A stretch of 46,942 nt of DNA, from the NCBI GenBank assembly GCA_021815315.1, contig JAKAHB010000003.1:1-46942 (forward strand), written 5' to 3'. A program made the position numbers and the translations under genes. Under the pieces are notes generated by a model. The model was given only the letters and a program-made list of their open reading frames with translations, did not search any database and had not been told where the DNA came from. This document shows, piece by piece, positions 17,364-26,129 of this stretch. This stretch comes from a bacterium (GTDB lineage: Bacteria; Patescibacteriota; Minisyncoccia; Portnoybacterales; JAKAHB01). Positions within the stretch are counted from its first letter, which is position 1, and every line of letters starts with the position of its first letter.

Positions 17364-18572
17364 TCAGTTTTCCAATTTGGCGTCAATAAGTAATCTCTGC
17401 TTGTCTGTCCCTAGCGGCCAGCAGGTCATCAAAGTTAGAGTGTGGCTATTTCCCGGGTTGACCATTTTTACTTCATCGGGGTTGACTATTTGTTTGGCAG
17501 AAACGGTATAGACGTAAGAAAACCCGCCGAGATTAACAGAAATTTTATCCCCTACCTTCAGTTCGTTCAAGCGCGCAAAAACTTTGCCGTAGGGAGTCTT
17601 GTCCCAAAAGTAAACAGAGCTGTGGCCGGTTAAAAACAGATTGCCAAAATCCGGCGGCAAGGAACTGCCGGGATAAACAATAACGCCCTGGTCCAAAGCT
17701 TTATTTATTTCCGCCTCGGTGTTTTTTGTCGGGAAAACCAAAGGAGCATCGAGATTCAGTTTTGCGATCGTCAGGCTGTCCCCTTCTTGGGCGGAGCTTC
17801 TTTTTACCAGAGCCTGGTTTGGCATTTGGTTGGCCGGACTGTCAATCTTGGCCGAAGTTTCAAAAATTGTCGCATAGAACCTATTTTCGGCCAAGGCGAA
17901 ATTGCTAGGGGCAAAAGCCTTAAAAATATCGGATTTTTTCCGCTCATTCTGTTCTGCCGGTTGTTCTTTTTGGGTAATAATTTCTTGGGCGTCAAAGACG
18001 ACAAAGTGATCAACAAAAAGGTTGAAATTCAAAAAAAGCAGAGACGCGATTAACAAAACAACAAACCAAAAAGAGGCAAAGACAATTTTATTTATTTTAA
18101 ACAACGACGGGAAAAAGACGCCAGCTTCTTTTTGGTAGGAAGGATAGTCTTCTTTGAAAGTTTTTGCCAGCCCAATCTCCTCTTCCCCTGCCAGAAATCT
18201 CCAGAAAAAATAAACCGGGACGATGAAGATAATCATCAGCCAGGATCTTAGAATTAACGCCAGGGCCGGGTTTAATAAAAAAATAATAGCGCCATACATG
18301 GGGTGACGAACAAACTTGTAGGGTCCGGATTTTACAAACTCTCTGTCCATTCTGCGCGGCGGGAGAGCCTTGATGCAAAAAATAGAAACAAAGAAATAAA
18401 GACTAAGGAGGAGTAAAAATCCGGAAAATGAAACCCAAAATGGAAGGTTAATCCTGGGACCACCCCAAGCGGCGGTTAAAACAATCGCTAAAACACCCAA
18501 GAGCAAATTCAGCATCACTCCTTTGGGCAAGGCTCCCAAAAAATTTTCTTTTGTTTTTTCTTTCTCAAACAT
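17364..18572 (-). CDS. Fusion: N-terminal isoprenylcysteine/phospholipid methyltransferase-like membrane domain + C-terminal sortase
   Basis: SGPYKFVRHPMYGAI (ICMT/PEMT-type) followed by LTGHSSVYFWD and LTLMTCWPLGTDKQRLLI (sortase His, Cys, Arg). Confidence 0.85.
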   Translation of the reverse strand: MFEKEKTKENFLGALPKGVMLNLLLGVLAIVLTAAWGGPRINLPFWVSFSGFLLLLSLYFFVSIFCIKALPPRRMDREFVKSGPYKFVRHPMYGAIIFLLNPALALILRSWLMIIFIVPVYFFWRFLAGEEEIGLAKTFKEDYPSYQKEAGVFFPSLFKINKIVFASFWFVVLLIASLLFLNFNLFVDHFVVFDAQEIITQKEQPAEQNERKKSDIFKAFAPSNFALAENRFYATIFETSAKIDSPANQMPNQALVKRSSAQEGDSLTIAKLNLDAPLVFPTKNTEAEINKALDQGVIVYPGSSLPPDFGNLFLTGHSSVYFWDKTPYGKVFARLNELKVGDKISVNLGGFSYVYTVSAKQIVNPDEVKMVNPGNSHTLTLMTCWPLGTDKQRLLIDAKLEN

Positions 18573-19605
18573 AAATCATTCCGATATTTAAGATAATTAA
18601 AAGACCTGCCAGAATAAAAGTGGGTAAATGTTGGGCGTTAAATCTGATTAAAGCGTTCAGCGCTAAGGCCATTAAAAGAAAAGTTGAAAAGTAAATGTAG
18701 AGATATTTGATAATTTCGTCAATTTTTGACGTGAAGGCGCCTAACACTCTGGGTCGTGGAAAAATTTTTATCTCGGGAGTCGGTTGATTCCCCAGCCGCT
18801 CTTTGAGATTTTCGGCAACCTGGATTTTTTTCGTTTTATCCACCAGAGTTAAAACCAGTTTTTGGATTTCCTCGTTTTGTTTCAATTTCTCGACTATTTT
18901 TAAGTTTTCTTGTCGGGCCGGTTGTTCCGGCTGATTTTTTTCGGAATTTTGGGCTGGAACGTTGCTTGTTTGTTTTGGTTGAAGCTTCTGGTTTTCTTTC
19001 ACAACTCCCGTTGGCGCCGGCGCTGCTTGTTTTGGGGTTACGGCGACTTTTGTCTCTGCTCCCAGAGACAAAACACAAAAAACGGTTTCGCGATTGTCCA
19101 GCCTCCCGCTTTCAACAGCGACTCCAACTTCCGAAAAATTAGGATTTAAAATGTTTGCTCGGTGGGAAGGGCTATCCATCCAGGCTTTAACGACGGCTGA
19201 CGCGTCGTTGAAATCAACGGCCAGGTTTTCTCCCGCGAATTGATAGTCATACCCGCCTTTTTGGAACCAGAACCAAGGCGAAATACCGGTGGGGCTGGTA
19301 TGGGCGAAGTAGTTGTTAAGCGTCATGTCTTGAGCCTTCATTTGCGCGGTTTGGTCAAGTTTTGCGTTGGCGGAAAGAGGCGCTAGTCCGTTTTTTTGCC
19401 TCTCTGCGTTGACCAGAGTGATGATATCCGGTTTTTCAATAGTGGCGAAAAGCTTGCTTTGTGGGAAATACACTTCAAAATAAACAAAAACCAATTTCAA
19501 AAAAATTGCCATTACCACGTATAAAAACAAGGCCTTTTCGTGAAAAAGCAGACTAAAAACCCTATTGGTGGCGGAATAATTGGAATTGAGTGGCGTTTCG
19601 TTCAT
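18565..19605 (-). CDS. CAP (SCP/PR-1, YkwD-like) domain membrane protein
   Basis: LVNAERQKNGLAPL...FAHTSPTG...GENLA...SPSHRANILNPNFSEVGVAV. Confidence 0.9.
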   Translation of the reverse strand: MNETPLNSNYSATNRVFSLLFHEKALFLYVVMAIFLKLVFVYFEVYFPQSKLFATIEKPDIITLVNAERQKNGLAPLSANAKLDQTAQMKAQDMTLNNYFAHTSPTGISPWFWFQKGGYDYQFAGENLAVDFNDASAVVKAWMDSPSHRANILNPNFSEVGVAVESGRLDNRETVFCVLSLGAETKVAVTPKQAAPAPTGVVKENQKLQPKQTSNVPAQNSEKNQPEQPARQENLKIVEKLKQNEEIQKLVLTLVDKTKKIQVAENLKERLGNQPTPEIKIFPRPRVLGAFTSKIDEIIKYLYIYFSTFLLMALALNALIRFNAQHLPTFILAGLLIILNIGMIYV

Positions 19606-19662
19606 TTCCTTAATTGATTTTTACAATTATATACTAATACTATTTTTTTGTCAATAGCAAAA

Positions 19663-19681
19663 GACACCTTAGAAAGGTGCC
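19663..19681 (-). terminator. Rho-independent terminator overlapping the stop of the small membrane ORF
   Basis: GACACCTT/AAGGTGCC hairpin followed by T-rich tail on the minus strand. Confidence 0.5.
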
Positions 19682-19845
19682 TTTTGGCTGGAAGCGGCCT
19701 CTTTATTTATCTCAAGTTGAGGCGGAACTAGAAATTCTTTTTTGAAAATAAGGAGCAGGGCCAGAAAGACAAAGGCCAACAAAAAAGCGACAGCAAGATA
19801 GCGGTTGACGGGGGTAAGAAATATTTTTTTTAGTTTATGATCCAT
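19669..19845 (-). CDS. Small membrane protein (58 aa, MDHKLKKIFLTPVNRYLAVAFLLAFVFLALLLIFKKEF...)
   Basis: Manual translation of the minus strand; one TM; adjacent to DsbA-like CDS. Confidence 0.5.
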   Translation of the reverse strand: MDHKLKKIFLTPVNRYLAVAFLLAFVFLALLLIFKKEFLVPPQLEINKEAASSQKAPF

Positions 19846-20452
19846 TTAGTTTCTTCTCTATTAAGTCTTTGAAAATTGAATAATCAAAAGATCCCGGGAC
19901 CGCGCTTTTTTCGTCGCCAATGAAAAAAGTCGGGGTGCCGTCAACCCCCTTGGTCTGGCCGTCCGCCAGCCATTCTTGCGCCAAGCTTTCATATTTTTTG
20001 CTGTTTAGACAATCAAGAAACGAAGCCTTGTCAAGGCCGGCCGCCGCGGCAAATTTTCCCAAGTCGTTTTTATCTTTGAATTCTTGCTGGTGTTTGAAAA
20101 AATAATCGTGGAAAGGCATAAACTTACCTTGTTCATTGGCGCAAGCTCCAGCTTCGGCCGTTTCAAACGGGGGGTAAAGAAAAAATTCCATTTTTATTTT
20201 GCCGGTGACCAGATAGTCCACTTCCAAGTTGGGCATTACCCGAAGGGCAAATTGGGCGCAAGCTGGGCAGAGAAAATTCACGTATTCTTGAACTAAAAGA
20301 GGCGCCTTGGGATTGCCGACCACAATTCCTCGCGGGTGCTGTTTTTTGACCGGCTGTTTTATTTTTTGACTGTAATGGGAATACAAAAAACCGGAGACAA
20401 TAAGCAGCAAGCTTAAAGAGGCGGAATAGATGATGAGCTTTTTCCCCGTCAT
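19835..20452 (-). CDS. DsbA-like thiol-disulfide oxidoreductase, membrane anchored
   Basis: N-terminal TM; EYVNFLCPACAQF (CPAC); GTPTFFIGDE. Confidence 0.9.
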   Translation of the reverse strand: MTGKKLIIYSASLSLLLIVSGFLYSHYSQKIKQPVKKQHPRGIVVGNPKAPLLVQEYVNFLCPACAQFALRVMPNLEVDYLVTGKIKMEFFLYPPFETAEAGACANEQGKFMPFHDYFFKHQQEFKDKNDLGKFAAAAGLDKASFLDCLNSKKYESLAQEWLADGQTKGVDGTPTFFIGDEKSAVPGSFDYSIFKDLIEKKLNGS

Positions 20453-20458
20453 AAGGCT

Positions 20459-21001
20459 TTATCTTATTTTTAAATAGTCCAATTTCTTGAAATTGAACAG
20501 CCGGGCGACGAGATTAGTCGGAAACAAATCCTGGGCCTGGTTGAAGTTTTTTGCTTTGATATTATAGAGCCGTTGCGCATCTTCAATTTTATTCTCTGCG
20601 TCAATGATTTCCGCTCGTGTCTCTATAAAGTCGGAGTCGGAAACAAGTTCGGGGTAGTCGCTGGCCAAGCCAAAAAGTCCCTGCAAGGAAGCGGTCAAGT
20701 TAGCTTCGGCTAAAAATTTGTCTCTAGGATTATTCGCCTGCGCGACTTGAGAACGAGCCTGGTCTATGGAGTCAATAATTTGTTGCTCATAGCGAGCATG
20801 AGATCTGACTGCCTGAAGCAAAATCGGAACCAAGTTTTGCCTTTTTTTCATTAGAGAGTCGGTTTCTGGCCAAACTTCGTCTACTTCGTTTTTATATCTG
20901 ATTAGTTTGTGGTAATTGGCAACCAAAAAAAGCGTTGCGACCCCGATAATTATAAGAATGACTATTATAAGAAAAAACGGCATGATTTCGCTTTTCCTCA
21001 A
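20459..21001 (-). CDS. lemA: LemA family protein
   Basis: N-terminal TM, YNxLIRYKNEVDEVWPETDSLMKKRQNLVPILL, ARxxYNxxxxxFNxxxxxFPTNLVA. Confidence 0.9.
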   Translation of the reverse strand: MRKSEIMPFFLIIVILIIIGVATLFLVANYHKLIRYKNEVDEVWPETDSLMKKRQNLVPILLQAVRSHARYEQQIIDSIDQARSQVAQANNPRDKFLAEANLTASLQGLFGLASDYPELVSDSDFIETRAEIIDAENKIEDAQRLYNIKAKNFNQAQDLFPTNLVARLFNFKKLDYLKIR

Positions 21002-21084
21002 TTATGGCAGAAAAAGGAAAACGAGGCAACTTCAGAAATCCGCGCGGGCCTTTTCTCCCAGGCAGTGACTTTTGACCTTAAGGG

Positions 21085-21438
21085 TTAATTTATTTTTTTA
21101 AAGGCGACCGAAAAGGCCGGCTCGTATTTGTTGTCATGCCGGTCTTTAACTTCCACGGTTTTTCCCGCCATCAAGTCGCGCATAGCCAAGTCGTTCATCA
21201 TTTCTTTGTGGGCCTGAATTTCCGATTTTAACTCCTCCAATTTAACATATCTCTCCCCCATTTCCGCTTGGGCGATAGCCTGAACTTCTCGTCGGCGTTC
21301 TTGTAGCTGTTTGATTTTATTCCCGAGCTCGCAATAAACATCATCGTTGGCCAAGGTGTCGCGATACATTTTATTAATTTCTTTCTGCTCTTTTTGTAAC
21401 TCCTGTAATTTACTAAAAACTTCTTGAATGTCTTTCAT
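21085..21438 (-). CDS. Hypothetical coiled-coil protein (start MKDIQEVFSKLQELQKEQ)
   Basis: Charged helical ORF; internal Met is a more plausible start than 21543. Confidence 0.6.
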   Translation of the reverse strand: MKDIQEVFSKLQELQKEQKEINKMYRDTLANDDVYCELGNKIKQLQERRREVQAIAQAEMGERYVKLEELKSEIQAHKEMMNDLAMRDLMAGKTVEVKDRHDNKYEPAFSVAFKKIN

Positions 21439-21573
21439 GCTGGCAAGAAGCACCAATTGTGGCCCGGCGTCAATGCCGGAAGTCCGGTTGATTGGTGTCA
21501 AAATTTTTAAAAATAAAAATAGGCTCGCGCCCTTTAAAGGCATTGTAGCACATTTGCCAAGAAAAATAAAAAA

Positions 21574-21597
21574 GGGCCGCCCGGTGTCGGGCGGTCC
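21574..21597 (-). terminator. Rho-independent terminator after phoH-like gene
   Basis: GGGCCGCCCG-gtgt-CGGGCGGTCC with T-run on the minus strand. Confidence 0.75.
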
Positions 21598-21602
21598 AGG
21601 GC

Positions 21603-22952
21603 CTAGAGTCGTTCTTCGGCCAGTTGGGTTAGTTCTGACCGAACCGAGCCATTGAAGTTGGTGGCCGCCACCAACGGGTGGTCAACCATCTTGGCCATGG
21701 CGTAGGCCAAACCGCTGGAGTTACGATCGAGCTTTCGCCGACGGTCGATTTGCCCCAAATCGCCGGTAAAGATCAACTTTGTTCTCTCGCCGCAGCGAGT
21801 AATAATGGTTTTGATCATGTGGGGCGTGAGGTTCTGAGCTTCGTCTACGATGATGATATAGTGGTGGAAGGTCATGCCCCGGATGTAATCTAGGGGCTGA
21901 ACAATGATTTTGTCCTTTTTCCTTAGCTCCTCCACCAACCCCAGATTTTTGTCCCCCTCCTTCAGAAAAGAGAGACTAGTCCAGATGGGAAGCAACCACG
22001 GCCCCATTTTTTCCTCAACTCCGCCCGGCAGAAAACCCATGCGGTCTTCGTCCTCCAGGGGAATCATCGGGCGGCTGACGATAATTTGGCGGTAACTGCT
22101 GCGCTGGTGAATGGCCGTCGCCAAAGCCAAGAGCGTTTTGCCGGTGCCCGCGCCTCCTTGAAGAAAAACCAGCTTGATGTCCGGATCCAAGAGCTGAGCG
22201 AGGGCGATGTATTGGCTCCAGTTTGGTGCGTTTCCGTTGATAGAGGTGGGCTTGATATCAAGAGCGTTGATGTCGGCCGGTATTATCTCAAAAACGCCTC
22301 CTCGGCGGATGGCGGTGAAGTCTCCACCTTGCCATTTTGCGTTGATGGTTATTTTCGGCTTGGAGGTGACTTCCCAGTCGGGGTGGCAAAGCACCCCTTC
22401 GTTTTCCACTACGGGGCCGTGGTTTTGGGGCGAGTAGCGAAAAAAGCCCTCCTTGGAAATGTCATCTAATGAGACGACTATCTCCTTCAGTTTTTCGGGT
22501 TGTTGGTCCGGCGCGACTTGGTCGCGCCAATAGTCCTCGGTTTCAAGGCCGGCGCTTCTGGCCGCGATCCGAACAGCCGTATCTTTTGTTATCAGCACCA
22601 CTCGACTGTAATCCTTAGCCGCCCCGTTCTGCACCGCCTTGGCGGTGGCGATGACTAGGTGATCCGGCTCGCGGGGGCTTAAATACTTGAGGGTCCTGAA
22701 GCTTGGCTGCGTCTTTATGTCCAGGGTCTTGTCGCCCTGCTTGGTCAGCTCTTCTATTTGCCTCAGTGCCTCTCGGGCGTCAAACCCGATATCGGGAGCG
22801 TTCTTGAGCCGGTTGAGTTCCACGATCACGATGAAGGGGATAAAAACCTTGTTGCCTCCTTCCCGGAGAGAATTGATTGCCTGCGGATCGTGGATAAGGA
22901 CGTTTGTATCCACGATATAAGCCTTAGGCTTGTCGGTGGTCTGGCTTCCCAT
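21603..22952 (-). CDS. PhoH-like ATPase with N-terminal PIN domain
   Basis: YIVDTNVLIHDP (PIN) and LQGGAGTGKTLLALATA, DEAQNLTPHMIKTIITRCGERTKLIFTGDLGQID. Confidence 0.95.
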   Translation of the reverse strand: MGSQTTDKPKAYIVDTNVLIHDPQAINSLREGGNKVFIPFIVIVELNRLKNAPDIGFDAREALRQIEELTKQGDKTLDIKTQPSFRTLKYLSPREPDHLVIATAKAVQNGAAKDYSRVVLITKDTAVRIAARSAGLETEDYWRDQVAPDQQPEKLKEIVVSLDDISKEGFFRYSPQNHGPVVENEGVLCHPDWEVTSKPKITINAKWQGGDFTAIRRGGVFEIIPADINALDIKPTSINGNAPNWSQYIALAQLLDPDIKLVFLQGGAGTGKTLLALATAIHQRSSYRQIIVSRPMIPLEDEDRMGFLPGGVEEKMGPWLLPIWTSLSFLKEGDKNLGLVEELRKKDKIIVQPLDYIRGMTFHHYIIIVDEAQNLTPHMIKTIITRCGERTKLIFTGDLGQIDRRRKLDRNSSGLAYAMAKMVDHPLVAATNFNGSVRSELTQLAEERL

Positions 22953-23113
22953 GGTGTCCCTCCCTTGGTTTTTAGAGAACTAGCCACTACTACCTAGATT
23001 CTATGCTGATAAACAAGTAAAAGTAAAGGGCTTAATCGCAAATTTATTTTTGCTTTGGGCTAGATAATCTTTTTGTGAATTCAATCGCTTTTTCTTTCAA
23101 TTTTTTATGCGGG

Positions 23114-23845
23114 TCAAAGAGCCTTTAAGCTGGATTTATCCTTTGGCGAAAACTTTTCCAAAGAGGCGTGGAAGACAAAGCCGGACAGTTTATTTTTATT
23201 TTTTACTAGCCAGTTAAAGGTAAGGTCGCGCCCGCCCCATTTGGTGATTTCTCTAATTGGCCAGCCGACCGCTTTTTGCGTGTATAAGTTTGGGTCGTTT
23301 CCCAGTCGAGCGCAGATTCCAAGGCAAGATTTTATAAATTTACTTTGGCCGTATAACTTATTTTTTCCCTCAAAGGCGAGGGGGACGATAAAAGACACGA
23401 TGGCGCAACGGCGACGCCAGTAAAATTTGTCTTTGGACCATTTTTCAAGTTCAACGGCAAGTTCGGGGTTTTGCAATAAAATTTTTCCCAAAATAACCCC
23501 GCAAAGTCGGTCGCAATTTTCCCAATTGGTCAGATATTTTATCCAACCGGTGGCGTGATTCCAAAACTTAACGTCTCTCGCCTCTTTGTATTTAGCCGTA
23601 AGCTCAATGGCAAAAATAATTTCTTCGGTAATTTTTTGCTTAAAACACTCGTCGGCCAAAAAAACAGCCTCTTTGAAGGTCGGTTTTTCTTTTTGGTGAA
23701 AGTTAGAAACAAATTTTTTTACAACCGGAACACGGATGCCCAGATTGCTGCCGCCGTTATCAACCGGAGTCATTCGGTCAATCATTAAATTTTTATTTCG
23801 GGGCGCAATTTTGAGAATTTCTCGGTGTAGCGCTTGGTAGTCCAT
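23114..23845 (-). CDS. AlkD-like DNA alkylation repair protein
   Basis: NLGIRVPVVKKF...WRRRCAIVSFIVPLAF...QKAVGWPIREITKWG. Confidence 0.85.
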   Translation of the reverse strand: MDYQALHREILKIAPRNKNLMIDRMTPVDNGGSNLGIRVPVVKKFVSNFHQKEKPTFKEAVFLADECFKQKITEEIIFAIELTAKYKEARDVKFWNHATGWIKYLTNWENCDRLCGVILGKILLQNPELAVELEKWSKDKFYWRRRCAIVSFIVPLAFEGKNKLYGQSKFIKSCLGICARLGNDPNLYTQKAVGWPIREITKWGGRDLTFNWLVKNKNKLSGFVFHASLEKFSPKDKSSLKAL

Positions 23846-24461
23846 AGGATTCTTTGAGATATTTTTTGATGTTCCAATTTTTGATTTCCTGCATTTGCGT
23901 GGCCCAACGTTCTTCTTCGCTCATATCTAAAAAGTGTTTGTGCTTTTCCAGGTTCCAACGAACTGCCGCCAGTGGCATCCCGGGCGGGTAATCTTTGCGA
24001 GGCACTTCGGTAATCAAAAACTCGGTGGTAAAAGTATGCGTTTTCTCCAGGCCGTCGGGGCGAACTAACGCCCAAGAAACTTCCCATTGGGCCGTCCGTT
24101 CGTTATAGGGAACATCATACATCTTTTTTAATAAATATTTAAGCCAGGCTTCGTCGTCTATCAAGCGGTCAAAATGTCCTCCCCACCGTCGAACAAAAAC
24201 TCCCGGCGCTCCTCCCAGAGCGTCGATCTTTAAGCTCAAATCGTCCGCGATGGTCGCTAGCCCCGATTGGGCGCAAAAAAAACGCGCCTTGGTTAGCGCG
24301 TTTTTCGTCGTGTTTGAAGAGGTGGCCCTGGGTTCTTCAACAATGCCGATTTCTTTGGGAGTGACTATTTGAATACTCAAGTCTTGAAGGAGTAACTCAA
24401 AAAGCCGTTTTTTAAGAGGGTGGTTACTGGCCACAAGAATTTTACACTCTCCGTCAGCCAT
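23793..24461 (-). CDS. Non-canonical purine NTP pyrophosphatase (RdgB/HAM1)-like
   Basis: ATIADDLSLKIDALGGAPGVF resembles the RdgB ADDSGLxVDALGGxPGVxS motif. Confidence 0.75.
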   Translation of the reverse strand: MADGECKILVASNHPLKKRLFELLLQDLSIQIVTPKEIGIVEEPRATSSNTTKNALTKARFFCAQSGLATIADDLSLKIDALGGAPGVFVRRWGGHFDRLIDDEAWLKYLLKKMYDVPYNERTAQWEVSWALVRPDGLEKTHTFTTEFLITEVPRKDYPPGMPLAAVRWNLEKHKHFLDMSEEERWATQMQEIKNWNIKKYLKESYGLPSATPRNSQNCAPK

Positions 24462-24536
24462 ATTTCCTCCCTACTATAACATTTTTTAAAAAAATAGGCA
24501 AGAGATTTGTCAATCCGTGTTTCAAGCGGTGCTAGT

Positions 24537-25376
24537 CTATTTTTGGCACGCGGGACAAAAATGGGCTGAACGGCCGCCGATTTTTATCCTGGCTATTAGA
24601 CCCGAACATTTTTTGGGGCATTTTTGGCCTTCCTTGCCATAAACTTTTAATTTTTTGTCATATTCCCCTTTTTTTCCTTTAGCATCCAGATAGTCTTTGG
24701 CTGAAGTGCCGCGGTCCTTGATGGCGTTGGCCAAAACTTTCTTTATATTTTTGTGGAGGCTTTTTATTTCCGCGTCATTTAAATCTCGAGAGGTTCTTAG
24801 CGGATGAACGCGGCTGTAAAATAATATTTCGTCCGAATAGATGTTGCCGATTCCGGCAACCAAATTTTGGTCCATTAGTAATTGCTTAATCTTTCTTTGG
24901 GGCCTCTTTTTAAGAATTGCTCGGAAAGCAGCTAGGGTGAAATTACGCTCCAGCGGTTCCGGCCCTAGGTCCTTTTCTTTGATCTCTCGATCAACCACCA
25001 GACTCTTAATCAGTTTGACGTAGCCGAATTGGCGCAAATCGTTAAAAAGCAAAAAAGAACCATCCTGAAAATGGAAAATAAGATGAGTGTGCTTATTTTT
25101 CATTTCCCTGGCTTTTTTTTCGTCGCCGGCGAAAATAAGTTGGCCGGTCATTTTCAGGTGGATGATCAAGGAAAAACCGTTATTCAGCTCAAAAATAAAA
25201 ATTTTAGCTCGGCGCCGAATCAAATTTATTTTTGCTCCCTTAATCAGCCTTTTAAATTTTAGGGCTTCAGGCTCCACCTTTTTTTCTAGGAGTACGTCAA
25301 CCGAATTGAAGGTTTTACCCTTGATTAGCCGATTGAGCTGGTTTTTGATTGTTTCGACTTCGGGTAGTTCGGGCAT
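24537..25376 (-). CDS. mutM: Formamidopyrimidine-DNA glycosylase
   Basis: MPELPEVETI N-terminus, GIGNIYSDEIL, C-terminal CPKKCSG...FCPACQK zinc finger. Confidence 0.95.
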   Translation of the reverse strand: MPELPEVETIKNQLNRLIKGKTFNSVDVLLEKKVEPEALKFKRLIKGAKINLIRRRAKIFIFELNNGFSLIIHLKMTGQLIFAGDEKKAREMKNKHTHLIFHFQDGSFLLFNDLRQFGYVKLIKSLVVDREIKEKDLGPEPLERNFTLAAFRAILKKRPQRKIKQLLMDQNLVAGIGNIYSDEILFYSRVHPLRTSRDLNDAEIKSLHKNIKKVLANAIKDRGTSAKDYLDAKGKKGEYDKKLKVYGKEGQKCPKKCSGLIARIKIGGRSAHFCPACQK

Positions 25377-26097
25377 GATAGTTTGTTTTAATGAGCTTAT
25401 CGTGAAAGGCCATAAAGATCAGTTGGGCTTGATTGCAAAAAGCTTTCAAAAAAGAATCGTCGGCCTCCAGCACGTCTTTTGTCTTGGGAAAAATTAAAAA
25501 AGTAGCGAAATTTTTTTCTCTTTCGTCGGGAATAACAAAAAAATAGCGAGAGTTCCATTTCTTCGCCCGCATATAATCCACCAGGGCCTTGTTTGAAATA
25601 TTCACAAGCCGGTCTTTTTCCAGGCGATAGCGGAATTCCGTTAACGTGCGGTGGTCTTTTTGGTCTATAAAGCGCATCAATCCCCAATCCGCCTTTATTG
25701 AAGTGGCGGCAGAAGACAAGATATTATTTAAGGCCTGCCTCAACCCGACTTGGGACAAATCTGCTTCGGTGATAGATGATGAATTCACCAAGCCCTTAAT
25801 CATCTCCAACTGGCGGTTTACTTTGCCCATGTGCTTGTAGGTTTCTATAAGCTCGCCAGTAAAAGCCGTTGTTTGTCGCGCGGCGCTCCGCTCTTTTTTT
25901 TGCACGTCAACAAAATTGGCCTGGTTGAAGATCAGCACAAAAATGCCGAAAGAAAACAGAAATAGCAAGAGGATGTAATTGGCAACCAAGAGCAGGTGTT
26001 GATTCTGGATAATCAAGGGGAGGGCGATGGCTGTGACCAGAAGCACAAAATAAAGAAAAAGAAAAATTTTTAAGGAAAAGTTTAATTTCATTAATCT
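25315..26097 (-). CDS. Membrane protein with C-terminal GAF-like domain
   Basis: Two N-terminal TM helices (MKLNFSLKIFLFLYF...), coiled coil, GAF-like C-terminus; 62-nt overlap with mutM. Confidence 0.6.
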   Translation of the reverse strand, partial: RLMKLNFSLKIFLFLYFVLLVTAIALPLIIQNQHLLLVANYILLLFLFSFGIFVLIFNQANFVDVQKKERSAARQTTAFTGELIETYKHMGKVNRQLEMIKGLVNSSSITEADLSQVGLRQALNNILSSAATSIKADWGLMRFIDQKDHRTLTEFRYRLEKDRLVNISNKALVDYMRAKKWNSRYFFVIPDEREKNFATFLIFPKTKDVLEADDSFLKAFCNQAQLIFMAFHDKLIKTNYHARTTRSRNNQKPAQSANQG

Positions 26098-26129
26098 AAG
26101 AGTGGCATATAGACTGAAAAGGTCAAGCC

